Below are positions 48,870-60,405 of a stretch of DNA of 64,000 nucleotides, in pieces. The notes beneath the pieces were generated by a model that searched no databases, was not told where the DNA came from, and saw only the letters and a list, made by a program, of their open reading frames with translations. A program made the position numbers and the translations under genes. How positions within the stretch are numbered: position 1 is the first letter of the stretch; each line of letters starts with the position of its first letter. Source of the DNA: Solirubrobacter sp963798325 (GTDB lineage Bacteria > Actinomycetota > Thermoleophilia > Solirubrobacterales > Solirubrobacteraceae); the NCBI GenBank assembly GCA_963798325.1, contig CAWCSS010000001.1, forward strand, positions 124,001 through 188,000, written 5' to 3'.

Positions 48870-50140
48870 GACCCTTGGGATAGCACCGCGTAGAAGTCCT
48901 CGTCGAGGACCTCGGAGTGCTCGCGCAGTTCCTCGAGCGTCAACTGCGACAGGACGCGGTCCGACTCGACCGCGGTCCGCACGAGCGAAGCCACGATCCC
49001 GTGCGACTGGCGGAACGGCACACCCTTCTTGACGAGCATGTCGGCGACGTCGACCGCGGCCAGCATCTCGTCGGTGGCCGCGTCGGCCAGCCGTTCGCGC
49101 TTGAACTCGATCCCTTCGAGCATGCCCTTCGCGGCGGCGATCGAGAGCTCGAGCGTGTCAACGGCGTCGAAGAGGTGCTCCTTGTCCTCCTGCATGTCCT
49201 TGTTGTAGGTCAGCGGCAGGCCGTGCATCACGCCGTGCAGGCCGGCCAGGTGGGCGACCACGCGCGGGGCCTTCGCCCGCAGCAGCTCGGCCGCGTCCGG
49301 GTTCTTCTTCTGCGGCATGATCGAGGACGAGGACGCCCAGGCGTCGCTCACCTCCGCGAAGCCGAACTCCTCCGAAGACCACAGCACGATCTCCGCCCCC
49401 AGGCGCGAAAGGTGCGTCGAGCACGTCGCCGCGGCGCTCAGGAAGTCCAGGACGAAGTCGCGATTGGAGACCGCGTCGATCGAGTTCGGGACGACGCCCG
49501 CGAAACCGAGCTCGGAGGCCACCAGGCGGCGGTCGGTGGGGAAGTTCGCCCCCGCCAGCGCGCCCGCGCCCAGCGGCAGCTCGGAGATCGACCCCAGCAC
49601 CCACTCGAAGCGCGACGCGTCCCGCTGGAACATCCAGAAGTAGGCCAGCAGATGGTGCGAGAGGTACACCGGCTGCGCCCGCTGCAGGTGCGTGTAGCCC
49701 GGCATCGCCCAGTCGAGGTGCGCCTCGGCGACGCGGACGACGACCGTCTGCAGGTCCCGCAGCGCCTCGAACGCACGCAGCGCGTGGGCGCGGGTGAACA
49801 TCGCCATGTCCGTCGCGACCTGATCGTTGCGCGAGCGCGCGGTGTGCAGCTTGCCGCCGACCGCGCCGACGATCTCCGTCAGCCGACGCTCGACGGCCAT
49901 GTGGATGTCCTCGTCGGAGTCCAGGAACGGAAACTCGTTGGCGTCGAGCTCCTCCTGGACGCGGTCGAGCCCGTTGAGGAGCTCGTCGCGGTCGGCCTCC
50001 GTGATGATCCCCACCGAGGCGAGCATCGTCGCGTGGGCGCGGGACTGCTCGATGTCGTAGGGGTAGAGGCGCCAATCGAACCCGATCGACGCGTTCATCC
50101 GCACGAAAACGGGGTCCGGCGGCAGTGAGAAGCGACTCAT
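48773..50140 (-). CDS. argH: Argininosuccinate lyase
   Basis: ArgH releases arginine and fumarate from argininosuccinate. The 455-residue protein has HTARSRNDQVATDMAMF, the catalytic His segment MPGYTHLQRAQPV and the superfamily signature SSSIMPQKKNPD with the catalytic Ser loop. No other arg gene is in the window. Its 3' end overlaps the start of the glycosylase gene. Confidence 0.96.
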   Translation of the reverse strand: MSRFSLPPDPVFVRMNASIGFDWRLYPYDIEQSRAHATMLASVGIITEADRDELLNGLDRVQEELDANEFPFLDSDEDIHMAVERRLTEIVGAVGGKLHTARSRNDQVATDMAMFTRAHALRAFEALRDLQTVVVRVAEAHLDWAMPGYTHLQRAQPVYLSHHLLAYFWMFQRDASRFEWVLGSISELPLGAGALAGANFPTDRRLVASELGFAGVVPNSIDAVSNRDFVLDFLSAAATCSTHLSRLGAEIVLWSSEEFGFAEVSDAWASSSSIMPQKKNPDAAELLRAKAPRVVAHLAGLHGVMHGLPLTYNKDMQEDKEHLFDAVDTLELSIAAAKGMLEGIEFKRERLADAATDEMLAAVDVADMLVKKGVPFRQSHGIVASLVRTAVESDRVLSQLTLEELREHSEVLDEDFYAVLSQGSWLESKESEGGTSLARIREQLAHAKAALDSTS

Positions 50141-50161
50141 CGCCCGCCATCATGACCAAAG

Positions 50162-50779
50162 ATGGATCTTGTCGTCCGCCCCGCGCTCCCGCACGATCCG
50201 TGCGTGCCGCTGCTCTTCGAGTCCGCGAAGCCGTACTACACGGCCTACGCGGGCAGTGAGCGGCGGGCGCTGAAGCTGCTGCAGACGGTGTTCGCGCGAC
50301 CGGGCCACGCCGCCAGCTACGAGTTCTGCCGTGTCGCTCTGCTCAACAACCGGATCGTCGGCGTGGTCGCCGGCTTCCCGGTCCGCCAGGCCGACAGTCT
50401 GAGCCGGCGATTCGTCTCGATGACGCTGCGCCGGCTCCCGCCGTGGGCGCTGCCGGGCACGTTCCAGCACCTGCGGGCGGCCGGGAACGTCTCCCCGCAC
50501 CCGCCGCTGGACGCCTTCTACGTCGACGCGCTCGCCGTCGACCCGGCATTCCGGCGCCAGGGCGTGGCGAAGACGCTGCTGCGCGTTGCCGAGCAGGACG
50601 CCGCCCGCGCCGGCTGCGCGCGGATCGCGCTCGACACCGGCCTGCACAACCGCGAGGCCCGCGCGCTCTATGACGCCTACGGCTTCTGGGAGCGCGAGAT
50701 CCGCCGCGCCCCCGACGACCGCACCGCTCGCGCGCTAGGCGGCCCCGGCTTTGTGGGCTACCTGAAGGACGTCGACTAG
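50162..50779 (+). CDS. GNAT family N-acetyltransferase
   Basis: A 205-residue acetyltransferase. The acetyl-CoA signature is visible as LDAFYVDALAVDPAFRRQGVAKTLL, followed by ARIALDTGLHNREARALYDAYGF. Substrate unknown. It starts 21 bases from argH in the opposite direction, and its last 45 bases overlap the 3' end of the convergent aminotransferase gene. Confidence 0.88.
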   Translation: MDLVVRPALPHDPCVPLLFESAKPYYTAYAGSERRALKLLQTVFARPGHAASYEFCRVALLNNRIVGVVAGFPVRQADSLSRRFVSMTLRRLPPWALPGTFQHLRAAGNVSPHPPLDAFYVDALAVDPAFRRQGVAKTLLRVAEQDAARAGCARIALDTGLHNREARALYDAYGFWEREIRRAPDDRTARALGGPGFVGYLKDVD

Positions 50780-51849
50780 CGCCTCGCATACCTCGGCCAC
50801 CTGGGACTCGGTGATCTCGGGGAAGAAGGGCAGCGCCACCGAGCGCGCGGCGACGTCCTCGCAGACCGGGAACTCGCCCTCGCGGTGGCCGAACGTCTCG
50901 CGGTAGTAGGTCATCAGGTGAATCGCCGGCAGGTAGGGCTTGGACTGCACGCCGCGCTCCAGCAGACCGCGGATCGTCTCGTCGCGATCGACCCCGCGCG
51001 GGAGCTGGACGACGAACACGAACCAGCCGCGGACGTCTCCCCCGAAGTCCTCGCACGGGAGCTCCAGACCCTCGAAACCCGCCAGCGCGGAGCGATACCA
51101 CGACGCCGCCCGCGCCCGGTCGGCGAGCATCCCGTCGAGCCGCTGCAACTGCACCAACCCCAGCGCGCACGCCAGATCCGTGAGCCGGTAGTTGAACCCG
51201 AGCCGGTCGTGGTCGAGCCAGCCCATGTCCGGCGCGCGGCCCTGGTTGCGCTCGGAGTCGACCATCTCCTTGACCGCCGCGGAGCCCATCGTGAGCATCC
51301 CGCCCTCACCGGTGGTGAGCTGCTTGTTGGCGTAGAAGCCGAAGGCGGAGGGATGGCCGCGGCCGCCCACGCGCACCCCGTCGGCGTGGACGGCGCCGAG
51401 CGCCTCGCAGGCGTCCTCGACGATCGGCAGCCCGTGGCGCTCCAGCGCGGGTGTGTCGGCCGGGTAGCCGAAGATGTGGACGGGCAGCAGCGCGCTCGTC
51501 CGTGACGTGATCGCCGCCGCGGCGGCGTCGACGTCGAGGTTCAGCGTCACCGGGTCGATGTCGACGAACACCGGCCGCGCGCGCTCGTAGACGATCGAGT
51601 TCGCGCTGGCCACGAAGGAGAACGGCGAGGTGATGACCTCCGTGCCCTCGCTCACGCCCACCGCGCGCATCGCCAGATGCAGCGCGGCCGTGCCGGAGGA
51701 GACCGCGGAGGCGTGAGGAGCGCCGACGCGCGAGGCGAACGCGGCCTCGAACGCCGGCACGCGCGGGCCGAGCGAGAGGTGCCGCGAGCGCAGCACCTCG
51801 ATCACCGCCGCCTCCTCCTCCACCCCGAGCACCGGGCGGGCGAGCGGGA

Positions 51850-51853
<4 letters not shown>
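50735..51853 (-). CDS. DegT/DnrJ/EryC1/StrS family aminotransferase
   Basis: A 372-residue PLP enzyme of the sugar-aminotransferase family. Motifs are PLARPVLGVEEEAAVIEVL, SSGTAALHLAMRAVG, the PLP-phosphate region PIVEDACEALGA and FGFYANKQLTTGEGG with the Schiff-base Lys, then GFNYRLTDLACALGL. Such enzymes make amino sugars for envelope or metabolites, so its position at the end of the leu-ilvE-cimA unit is unexpected. GTG start overlapping the cimA stop (GTGA). Confidence 0.9.
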
Positions 51854-53402
<1,549 letters not shown>

Positions 53403-53406
<4 letters not shown>

Positions 53407-54329
53407 GAGACGGCCGCGGGAACCTTGTCCAGCCAGTCCGCGTAGCGCTCCGAGCGCCCGTGCAGGGCATCCTCGAAGATCGCCTGGATCTCCGTGGTGA
53501 TCGGGCCGCGGGTGCCGTCGCCGACGGCGTGGTCGTCGACCTCGCGGATCGGCGTCAGCTCCGCCGCGGTGCCGGTCATGAAGATCTCGTCGGCGCGGTA
53601 GAGCTCGCCGCGCGCGACGTCGCGCTCGACGACCTCGTAGCCCTGGTCGCGCAGGATCTCGATCACCGCGAGGCGGTTGACGCCCTCCAGGATGTCGTTG
53701 GCGAAGCCCGGCGTGAACACGCGCCCGCCCTTGACCAGGAACAGGTTCTCGCCCGTGCCCTCGCACACGTAGCCGCGCGCGTCGAGCAGGATCGCCTCTT
53801 CGTAGCCGGCCTTGTCGGCCTCGATCTTGGCGAGAATGCTGTTCAGATACTGGCCGCCGGCCTTGGCCGTCGGGATCAGGGAATCGCTGGAGATCCGCCG
53901 CCACGAGGACACCGCGGCGCGCACGCCGTTGAGCTTGCCCTCGTCACCGAGGTACGCGCCCCACTCCCACACCGCGATCATCACGTCGACCGGGCAGTCC
54001 AGCGGGTAGAGCCCCATCGGGCCGGCGCCGCGGAAGACCAGCGGGCGGATGTAACAGGACTTCAGACCGGATGCGGTGATCGTGTCGAAGGTCGCCTGGC
54101 GGATCTCCTCCTTGGAGAAGCCGACGTCCATGTGGTAGAGCCCCGCCGACCGGAACAGCCGGTCGATGTGGTCCTGATGGCGGAAGACGGCCGAGCCGCC
54201 GTCCGGCATCTCGTAGGCGCGTACGCCCTCGAACACGCTCGTCCCGTAGTGCAGCGCGTGCGTGAGCACGTGGACCTTGGCGTCCTCGTACGGGACGAGC
54301 TCACCGTTCATCCAGATCTGTCCGCTCAC
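53403..54329 (-). CDS. ilvE: Branched-chain amino acid aminotransferase
   Basis: IlvE performs the last step of leucine, isoleucine and valine synthesis. The 308-residue class IV aminotransferase has VLTHALHYGTSVFEGVRAYE, YIRPLVFRG, the PLP Lys156 in PTAKAGGQYLNS and EGTGENLFLV with FMTGTAAELTPI. GTG start one base after the leuB stop. Confidence 0.95.
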
Positions 54330-54330
54330 G

Positions 54331-55356
54331 TCACAGCTCCTCCAGCACCGCCTTGGTCACCTCGGCGGTGGTCGCAGTCCCGCCCAGGTCGCCCGTGCGG
54401 ATGCCCTTGACCAGGGCGTTGTCGACCGCCGATTCTACGGCAGCGGCTTCGGCCTCCCGGCCCAGTCCGTGGCGCAGCATGAGCGCGGCGGACAGGATCA
54501 TCCCGATCGGGTTGGCGATCCCCCGGCCCGCGATGTCCGGCGCCGTGCCGTGCACGGGCTCGAACACGCTCGGGCCGTCCCCGCCCAGCGAAGCGGTCGG
54601 CAGCATGCCGAGCGAGCCGGTGAGCATCGACGCCTCATCGCTGAGGATGTCGCCGAAGGTGTTCTCGGTGACGATCACCTCGAAGTGACGCGGCGCGGAG
54701 ATCAGCCGCATCGCGGCGGCGTCGACGAGCAGGTGCTCGAGCTCGATGTGCGGGAACTCCTCGGCGTGGATGCGGGTGGCGACCGAGCGCCACAGGCGCG
54801 AGGTGTCGAGCACGTTGGCCTTGTCGACGCTGGTCAGCCGCGACTTGGCCGCCTCGAAGGCCGCGCGGACGATCCGCTCGATCTCGGGCACGGTGTAGAC
54901 CATCGTGTCGAAGGCCCGGCCGTCGACGGTGCCGCGGTCGCCGTAGTAGAGGCCGCCGGTGAGCTCGCGGACGATCAGCATGTCGACGCCCTCGATCAGC
55001 TCGCGCTTCAAAGGCGACGCGTCATAGAGCGCCGTCAGCGGCTTGATCGGGCGCAGGTTGGCGTAGAGGCCGAGGTCCGCGCGCAGGCGGAACAGGGCGT
55101 CCTCGGCCCGGACCACGCCGGTCTCGTTGGTGTCCCACTTGGGACCGCCGACGGCGCCGAGCAGGACCGCGTCGGCCGCCTTGCAGGCGGTCATGGTCTC
55201 CTCGGTCATGGCGACGCCGTACTCGTCGATGCCGGCACCCCCGACCTTGTGCTCCTCGTAGTTGAGGTCGGAGACGACGGCGTTGAGGATCTCGACGGCG
55301 GCGGCGGCCACTTCGGGGCCGATCCCGTCGCCGGGCAGGAGTGCGATGTTGGGCAT
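54331..55356 (-). CDS. leuB: 3-isopropylmalate dehydrogenase
   Basis: LeuB oxidatively decarboxylates 3-isopropylmalate with NAD. It probably also acts on methylmalate from the citramalate route. The 341-residue protein has LLPGDGIGPEV, ANLRPIK, RELTGGLYYGDRG, the metal-site ENTFGDILSDEASMLTGSLG and EPVHGTAPDIAGRGIANP. It lies between leuD and ilvE. Confidence 0.95.
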   Translation of the reverse strand: MPNIALLPGDGIGPEVAAAAVEILNAVVSDLNYEEHKVGGAGIDEYGVAMTEETMTACKAADAVLLGAVGGPKWDTNETGVVRAEDALFRLRADLGLYANLRPIKPLTALYDASPLKRELIEGVDMLIVRELTGGLYYGDRGTVDGRAFDTMVYTVPEIERIVRAAFEAAKSRLTSVDKANVLDTSRLWRSVATRIHAEEFPHIELEHLLVDAAAMRLISAPRHFEVIVTENTFGDILSDEASMLTGSLGMLPTASLGGDGPSVFEPVHGTAPDIAGRGIANPIGMILSAALMLRHGLGREAEAAAVESAVDNALVKGIRTGDLGGTATTAEVTKAVLEEL

Positions 55357-55369
55357 AAGTTGGGGGACC

Positions 55370-55930
55370 CTACAGATTCAGCGTGACCGGGCCCGGACGC
55401 TCCCGCGAGGCCTCGTAGGTAGAGATCTCGTCGGACTTCTGGAGCGTGAGATCGATGTCATCGAGCCCGTTGAGCAGGCGGTGGCGGCGTTCCTCGTCGA
55501 GCTCGAACGGCACGGCACGGCCCGCGAAGCGGACTTCGAGCTGCTCGAGGTCGACCTCGGCCTCGCCCGCCTCCATCAGCGCGCGCACCTCTTCCTCGGG
55601 CAGCACGACCGGCAGCAGGCCGACCTTGGTGCAGTTGGAGAAGAAGATGTCGGCGAAGGAGGAGGCGACGATCGCCTGGAAGCCGTAGTCCTGCAGCGCC
55701 CACGGGGCGTGCTCGCGGCTGGAGCCGCAGCCGAAGTTCGCGCCCGTCGCCAGGATCGGGTTCTTCGGCAGCGACCAGCCCGGCTCCTGCGCCCAGTCGT
55801 AGAACAGGAACTCGCCGAAGCCGGTGCGCTCGATCCGCTTGAGGAACTGCTTGGGGATGATCTGGTCGGTGTCGACGTCGGCACGCTTGAGCGTCGTGAC
55901 CGGGCCGGAGATGACCTTCAGGGCGTCCAT
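55370..55930 (-). CDS. leuD: 3-isopropylmalate dehydratase, small subunit
   Basis: LeuD provides the swivelling domain of isopropylmalate isomerase. The 186-residue protein contains LKRADVDTDQIIPKQFLKRI, ILATGANFGCGSSREHAPWALQDYG and NCTKVGLLPV. ATG start two bases after the leuC stop; the longer reading upstream is a shadow of leuC. Confidence 0.95.
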   Translation of the reverse strand: MDALKVISGPVTTLKRADVDTDQIIPKQFLKRIERTGFGEFLFYDWAQEPGWSLPKNPILATGANFGCGSSREHAPWALQDYGFQAIVASSFADIFFSNCTKVGLLPVVLPEEEVRALMEAGEAEVDLEQLEVRFAGRAVPFELDEERRHRLLNGLDDIDLTLQKSDEISTYEASRERPGPVTLNL

Positions 55931-55932
55931 TT

Positions 55933-57300
55933 TCAGTTCCACTCCCGGATGTCGACGAAGCGGCCCTCGATGGCGGCGGCCGCGGCCATCGCCGGGGACA
56001 CCAGGTGGGTGCGCCCGCCGCGGCCCTGGCGGCCCTCGAAGTTGCGGTTCGACGTCGACGCGCAGCGCTCGCCCGGCTCCAGGATGTCCGGGTTCATGCC
56101 CAGGCACATCGAGCAGCCGGCGGTGCGCCAGTCGAAGCCGGCCTCGCGGAAGATCTCGTCCAGGCCCTCGGACTCGGCCTGCCGCGCGACCTGCACGGAG
56201 CCGGGAACGACCATGGCGGAGACGGTGGACGCGACCTTGCGGCCCTTGATCATCTCCGCCGCCGCGCGCAGGTCGCCGATGCGGCCGTTCGTGCACGAGC
56301 CGATGAACACCCGGTCGAGCTTGAGCTCGGTGATCGGCGTGCCCGCCTCCAGGCCCATGTAGACCAGCGAGCGCTCGTCGGTCTCCCCGTTGGGCGCGGG
56401 AACGGCGCCCGCGACGCCGACGACCTGCCCGGGCGTGGTGCCCCAGGTGACGCACGGCGAGATCTGCGAGGCGTCGACGGTGATCTCACGGTCGAAGGTC
56501 GCGCCCTCGTCGGTCTTCAAGGTCCGCCAGTACGTCAGCGCCTCCTCGAAGTCCTCCGGCGCGCCCGGGCGTCCGCGCACCCACTCGAAGGTCGTCTCGT
56601 CGGGCGCGATCATCCCCGCGCGGCCGCCGCCCTCGATCGTCATGTTGCAGATCGTCATCCGCTGCTCCATCGAGAGCTGCCCGATCAGGTCGCCCGCGAA
56701 CTCGACGACGTGGCCGGCGGCGCCGTTGGTGCCCATCTGGCCGATCGTGCCGAGGATCAGGTCCTTGGCGGTGACGCCGTGGCCGAGCTCGCCGACGTAG
56801 TTGATCCGCATCGACTTCGGCTTGGGCTGCTGCAGCGTCTGCGTGGCCAGCACGTGCTCGACCTCGCTCGTGCCGATCCCGAAGGCCAGCGCGCCGAACG
56901 CGCCGTGGGTCGCCGTATGCGAGTCCCCGCAGACGATCGTCATGCCCGGCTGGGTGACGCCGAGCTCGGGGCCGATGATGTGCACGATTCCCTGGCGCTC
57001 GGAGCCGAGCGAGTAGACCGGGATGCCGAACTCGTCGCAGTTGGCCTCCAGCGCCTCGACCTGGCGGCGCGAGAGCGCGTCGCGGATCTGCGCGGAGACC
57101 GGCGTGCCGTCGGTCGGGACGTTGTGGTCGGCGGTGGCCAGCGTGCGGTCCGGACGGCGGACCTCGCGGCCCGCGAGCCGCAGCCCTTCGAAGGCCTGCG
57201 GCGACGTGACCTCATGGACGAGGTGGAGGTCGATGAAGATGAGGCCCTGCGAGATCTCGTGCGCGGACCAGATCTTCTCGAACAGCGTGGTGGGGGTCAT
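55933..57300 (-). CDS. leuC: 3-isopropylmalate dehydratase, large subunit
   Basis: LeuC is the aconitase-type 4Fe-4S subunit. The 455-residue protein has FIDLHLVHEVTSPQAF, DNHNVPTDG-like ATADHNVPT, GDSHTATHGAFGALAFGIG, the cluster cysteines in IGSCTNGR and CSMCLGMNPD, and STSNRNFEGRQG. The start ATG overlaps the stop of the XRE/cupin regulator gene (ATGA), so the regulator is the first gene of the leuCDB unit. Confidence 0.96.
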   Translation of the reverse strand: MTPTTLFEKIWSAHEISQGLIFIDLHLVHEVTSPQAFEGLRLAGREVRRPDRTLATADHNVPTDGTPVSAQIRDALSRRQVEALEANCDEFGIPVYSLGSERQGIVHIIGPELGVTQPGMTIVCGDSHTATHGAFGALAFGIGTSEVEHVLATQTLQQPKPKSMRINYVGELGHGVTAKDLILGTIGQMGTNGAAGHVVEFAGDLIGQLSMEQRMTICNMTIEGGGRAGMIAPDETTFEWVRGRPGAPEDFEEALTYWRTLKTDEGATFDREITVDASQISPCVTWGTTPGQVVGVAGAVPAPNGETDERSLVYMGLEAGTPITELKLDRVFIGSCTNGRIGDLRAAAEMIKGRKVASTVSAMVVPGSVQVARQAESEGLDEIFREAGFDWRTAGCSMCLGMNPDILEPGERCASTSNRNFEGRQGRGGRTHLVSPAMAAAAAIEGRFVDIREWN

Positions 57301-57881
57301 GAGCGGCGCAGCCCGGCCGACACGATGGCCAGCAGCACTGCCTCCTCCTTCCCGGGATTGGCGAAGTGATGGGACAGATCGGCGTCGAAGGTCACGCAGT
57401 CACCGGCGTGCAGCTGATGCTCGGCGTTGTCGACGTGGAGAACGATGGAGCCGCGCTCGACGAGCGTCGTCTCGCGGGCGCCGGGCTCGTGGCGCGGCGG
57501 GTCGCCGGGACCGCCGGTGACCGCACCGGGAGCGAGCGTGTGGCGGGTGACCTCGGCGCGCAGGCCGGGCAGCGGCGGGGTCAGCAGCTCGTAGGCGTGC
57601 CCGCCCGCTCCCCCGCGGCGGCCTTCGCCGGCGCGGACGATCGAGACGGTGCCCTCCTCGTCGAGGCGCAGGAGCTGCGACAGGCGCAGCTCCAGCCCCG
57701 ACGCGATGCGGCTGGCGATCTGCAGCGTGGGGCTCGTCTCGCCGCGCTCGACCTGGCTGAGCATCGGCGCCGAGACGCCTGAGCGTTCCGCGAGATCGCG
57801 CAGCGAGAGGTCCATCGCCTCCCGCAGCGCCTTCACGCGCGGCCCGACGGCCGCAACGGTGGGATCGGTGGCCGCCGCCAT
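57297..57881 (-). CDS. XRE-family regulator with a cupin domain
   Basis: A 194-residue regulator. The HTH occupies residues 14-68 (VKALREAMDLSLRDLAERSG, SAPMLSQVERGETSPTLQ), and a C-terminal cupin barrel follows (PRHEPGARETTLVERGSIVLHV, LHAGDCVTFDADLSHHFANPG). It heads the leuCDB-ilvE-cimA unit, so it probably senses a pathway intermediate or amino acid and controls this operon. A symmetrical site at 57889-57904 lies just before its start. Confidence 0.9.
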   Translation of the reverse strand: MAAATDPTVAAVGPRVKALREAMDLSLRDLAERSGVSAPMLSQVERGETSPTLQIASRIASGLELRLSQLLRLDEEGTVSIVRAGEGRRGGAGGHAYELLTPPLPGLRAEVTRHTLAPGAVTGGPGDPPRHEPGARETTLVERGSIVLHVDNAEHQLHAGDCVTFDADLSHHFANPGKEEAVLLAIVSAGLRRS

Positions 57882-57888
57882 TACGTGC

Positions 57889-57904
57889 GTACGTTATCAC
57901 GTAC
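57889..57904. promoter_or_regulatory. Operator-like inverted repeat in the XRE/patatin divergent region
   Basis: GTACGT and ACGTAC flank TATC in a perfect 16-base inverted repeat, 8 bases upstream of the regulator ATG; a further ACGTGC lies beside it. This is probably the autoregulatory site and may also act on the divergent patatin gene. Confidence 0.55.
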
Positions 57905-57931
57905 ACAAGCGTCGTCATTAGCCTTGCCCAC

Positions 57932-58831
57932 GTGCATGCACTCCCGGACGCACTCGTGCTCGGCGCGGGCGGAACGCTCGGCGAGGCGTGGCTGCGCGGC
58001 GTCCTGAACGGGCTCGAAGCGGGCTCCGGCGCCGATTTCCGGCGCTGTGAGTACTTCCTCGGGACGAGCGCGGGGTCGATCGTCGCCGCCACCCTCGCCG
58101 CGGGCCGCAGCCCCGAGGCGGGCGACCGCGTCGCCGCCGAGTGGGCGCGCAACGTGCCGGAGACGATCGACGTCGAGGAGGAGGAGGCGTTCTTCGCGCC
58201 GCTGGGGCGCGCGGCGAAGGCCGTGGCCACACCGTTCGCGTCGGCGGCGCTGAACGTCACCGCGCCCGCGGGCCGGCTCGCGCGCGCCGCCGTGCTGCGG
58301 CGAGCGCCGCGGCCGGAGCGGACGCTGGGCGATCTCGGCCGGCACCTGGAGGCACTGGGCGCGCGCTTCGACGGACGGCTGCGGATCGCCGCCGTGGACC
58401 GCCGCAGTGGCAAGCGGGTGATCTTCGGCGAGCCGGACGCACCCAGGGCGACCGTGCCCCAGGCGGTGCTCGCCTCCTGCGCGGTGCCGTGGATCTTCGC
58501 GCCGGTCGAGATCGGCGAGCGCGAGTACGTCGACGGCGGCGTCTGGAGCCCGACCAACCTCGACGCGATCCCCGCCGGGCGCGGCACGCGGGTGCTCGCG
58601 CTGATCCCGACGGCCGGCGCCGCGCTGACCTCACTGCGGACCGCCACGACGGCCGCGACCGCGTACGAGTCGGCGGCCCTGCGCGCCCGCGGCGCGGACG
58701 TCGACACGATCGTCCCCGACGAGGCGAGCCTGAAGGCCATCGGCGGGAACCTGATGGACGCGAGCCGGCGGGACCCCGTGGCCGCCGCCGGCTATGCCCA
58801 AGGACGCCGGTTGGCTACGGCGTCGGCGTGA
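57932..58831 (+). CDS. Patatin-like phospholipase
   Basis: A 299-residue patatin-fold lipid acyl hydrolase. The oxyanion loop is GAGGTLGEAW, the nucleophile motif GTSAG with Ser46, and the catalytic Asp is in YVDGGVWSPTN. GTG start. The C-terminus overlaps the leuA 3' end by 17 bases. It may act on membrane lipids; the substrate is unknown. Confidence 0.88.
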   Translation: MHALPDALVLGAGGTLGEAWLRGVLNGLEAGSGADFRRCEYFLGTSAGSIVAATLAAGRSPEAGDRVAAEWARNVPETIDVEEEEAFFAPLGRAAKAVATPFASAALNVTAPAGRLARAAVLRRAPRPERTLGDLGRHLEALGARFDGRLRIAAVDRRSGKRVIFGEPDAPRATVPQAVLASCAVPWIFAPVEIGEREYVDGGVWSPTNLDAIPAGRGTRVLALIPTAGAALTSLRTATTAATAYESAALRARGADVDTIVPDEASLKAIGGNLMDASRRDPVAAAGYAQGRRLATASA

Positions 58832-60380
58832 GGACCGGCTCCTCCGCCGAGTCCGCGGCGAGCTGGACCTTGCGTTCGACGTTTGAGAGCGCGCGCACGT
58901 AGGCGAGCGCGGCGGCCTCGATGATGTCGGTGCTCACGCCCTGGCCGGAGGCGTTCTGGCCCGCGAGCTCGAGGATCACGCTGGCCTCGCCGAGGGCGTC
59001 CTGGCCGCCGGTGATGGCGTCGATCCGGAACTCCCGCAGGCGCGCCTCGCGGTTGGTCGCGGCGTTGATGGCGCGGAAGATCGCGTCGATCGGGCCGTCG
59101 CCGGTGAAGTCGCCGCGCACGGTGTCCCCGGCCGGCGTGACGATCGAGACGGTGGCGTGCGGCGGGCGGCGCGTGGAGGCCTCGACGTCGAACCACTCGA
59201 GCGTGTAGGCGCCGGCGTCGGCACGCAGCTCGTCGGTGACCAGCGCCTCGAGGTCCAGCGCGGTGACCTGCTTCTTCTTGTCCGCGAGCTCCTTGAAGCG
59301 CTTGAACGCCTGGTTGAGCGTCTGACCGGTGACCTCGTAGCCCAGGTCCATCAGCGCCGACTGCAGCGCGTGGCGGCCGGAGTGCTTGCCGAGCACGATC
59401 GAGTTGGCCTCGTCGTAGCCGACGGACTCGGCGGACATGATCTCGTAGGTCGAGCGCTCCTTCAGGACGCCGTCCTGGTGGATGCCGGACTCGTGCTGGA
59501 AGGCGTTGCGGCCGACGATCGCCTTGTTGGGCTGCACGGCGTAGCCGGTCAGGCGCGAGATCAGCCTTGACGTGCGGGCGATCTCGCGGGTGGCGATGCC
59601 GGTGGTGAAGCCGACGTCCGCCTCGCGCGTCTTGAGCAGCATCACGATCTCTTCCAGCGACGCGTTGCCCGCGCGCTCGCCGAGGCCGTTGATCGCGCAC
59701 TCGACCTGCCGCGCGCCCGCCTGCAGACCGGAGAAGGAGTTGGCCACGGCCAGGCCGAGGTCGTCGTGGCAGTGCACGCTCAAGACCACGTTGCGCAGGT
59801 CGGGGACGAACTCGTAGAGCCTGGTCAGGAAGGCGGCGTACTCGATCGGCATCGCGTAGCCGACGGTGTCCGGGACGTTGATCGTCGTCGCGCCCTCGTC
59901 GATCGCCGCCTGGATGACCTCCGCCGTGAACTCGACGTCGGCGCGGGTGGCGTCCATCGGGCTGAACTCGACGTCCTCGCACAGGCTGCGCGCGTGCGCC
60001 ACGGCGGCGCGCGCCTGGCCCAGCACGTCCCCGCGCGTGGACTGCAGCTGGTGCTGGATGTGGATGTCGCTGGTGGAGATGAACGTGTGCACGCGAGGTC
60101 GGTCCGCATCGCGCACCGCCTCCGCGGCGCGTTCGATGTCGGCGGCGTGCGCTCGAGCCAGGCCGGCGATCACCGGCCCATGCACTTCGCGGGCGATCGC
60201 CTGTACAGCCTGGAAATCACCCGGGGAGGCGATCGGGAATCCAGCCTCGATCACGTCCACGCCGAGGCGCGCGAGCTGGTGCGCGATCTCGAGCTTCTCG
60301 TTGGTGTTGAGGCTGATCCCCGGCGACTGCTCGCCATCGCGCAGGGTGGTGTCGAAGATGATGACCCGGTTGGGGTCCAT
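58815..60380 (-). CDS. leuA: 2-isopropylmalate synthase
   Basis: LeuA condenses 2-ketoisovalerate with acetyl-CoA, the first leucine-specific step. The 521-residue protein has IFDTTLRDGEQSPGISLN, SVHCHDDLGLAVANSFSGL, INGLGERAGNASLEE, FQHESGIHQDGVLK and a C-terminal LeuA dimer regulatory domain for leucine feedback. The ATG at 60380 has AAGGAG (60390-60395) upstream. It stands apart from leuCDB and has its own leader with a leucine-codon peptide. Confidence 0.96.
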   Translation of the reverse strand: MDPNRVIIFDTTLRDGEQSPGISLNTNEKLEIAHQLARLGVDVIEAGFPIASPGDFQAVQAIAREVHGPVIAGLARAHAADIERAAEAVRDADRPRVHTFISTSDIHIQHQLQSTRGDVLGQARAAVAHARSLCEDVEFSPMDATRADVEFTAEVIQAAIDEGATTINVPDTVGYAMPIEYAAFLTRLYEFVPDLRNVVLSVHCHDDLGLAVANSFSGLQAGARQVECAINGLGERAGNASLEEIVMLLKTREADVGFTTGIATREIARTSRLISRLTGYAVQPNKAIVGRNAFQHESGIHQDGVLKERSTYEIMSAESVGYDEANSIVLGKHSGRHALQSALMDLGYEVTGQTLNQAFKRFKELADKKKQVTALDLEALVTDELRADAGAYTLEWFDVEASTRRPPHATVSIVTPAGDTVRGDFTGDGPIDAIFRAINAATNREARLREFRIDAITGGQDALGEASVILELAGQNASGQGVSTDIIEAAALAYVRALSNVERKVQLAADSAEEPVLTPTP

Positions 60381-60405
60381 GACGTTCGGCTCCTTAGGCC
60401 CGTAA

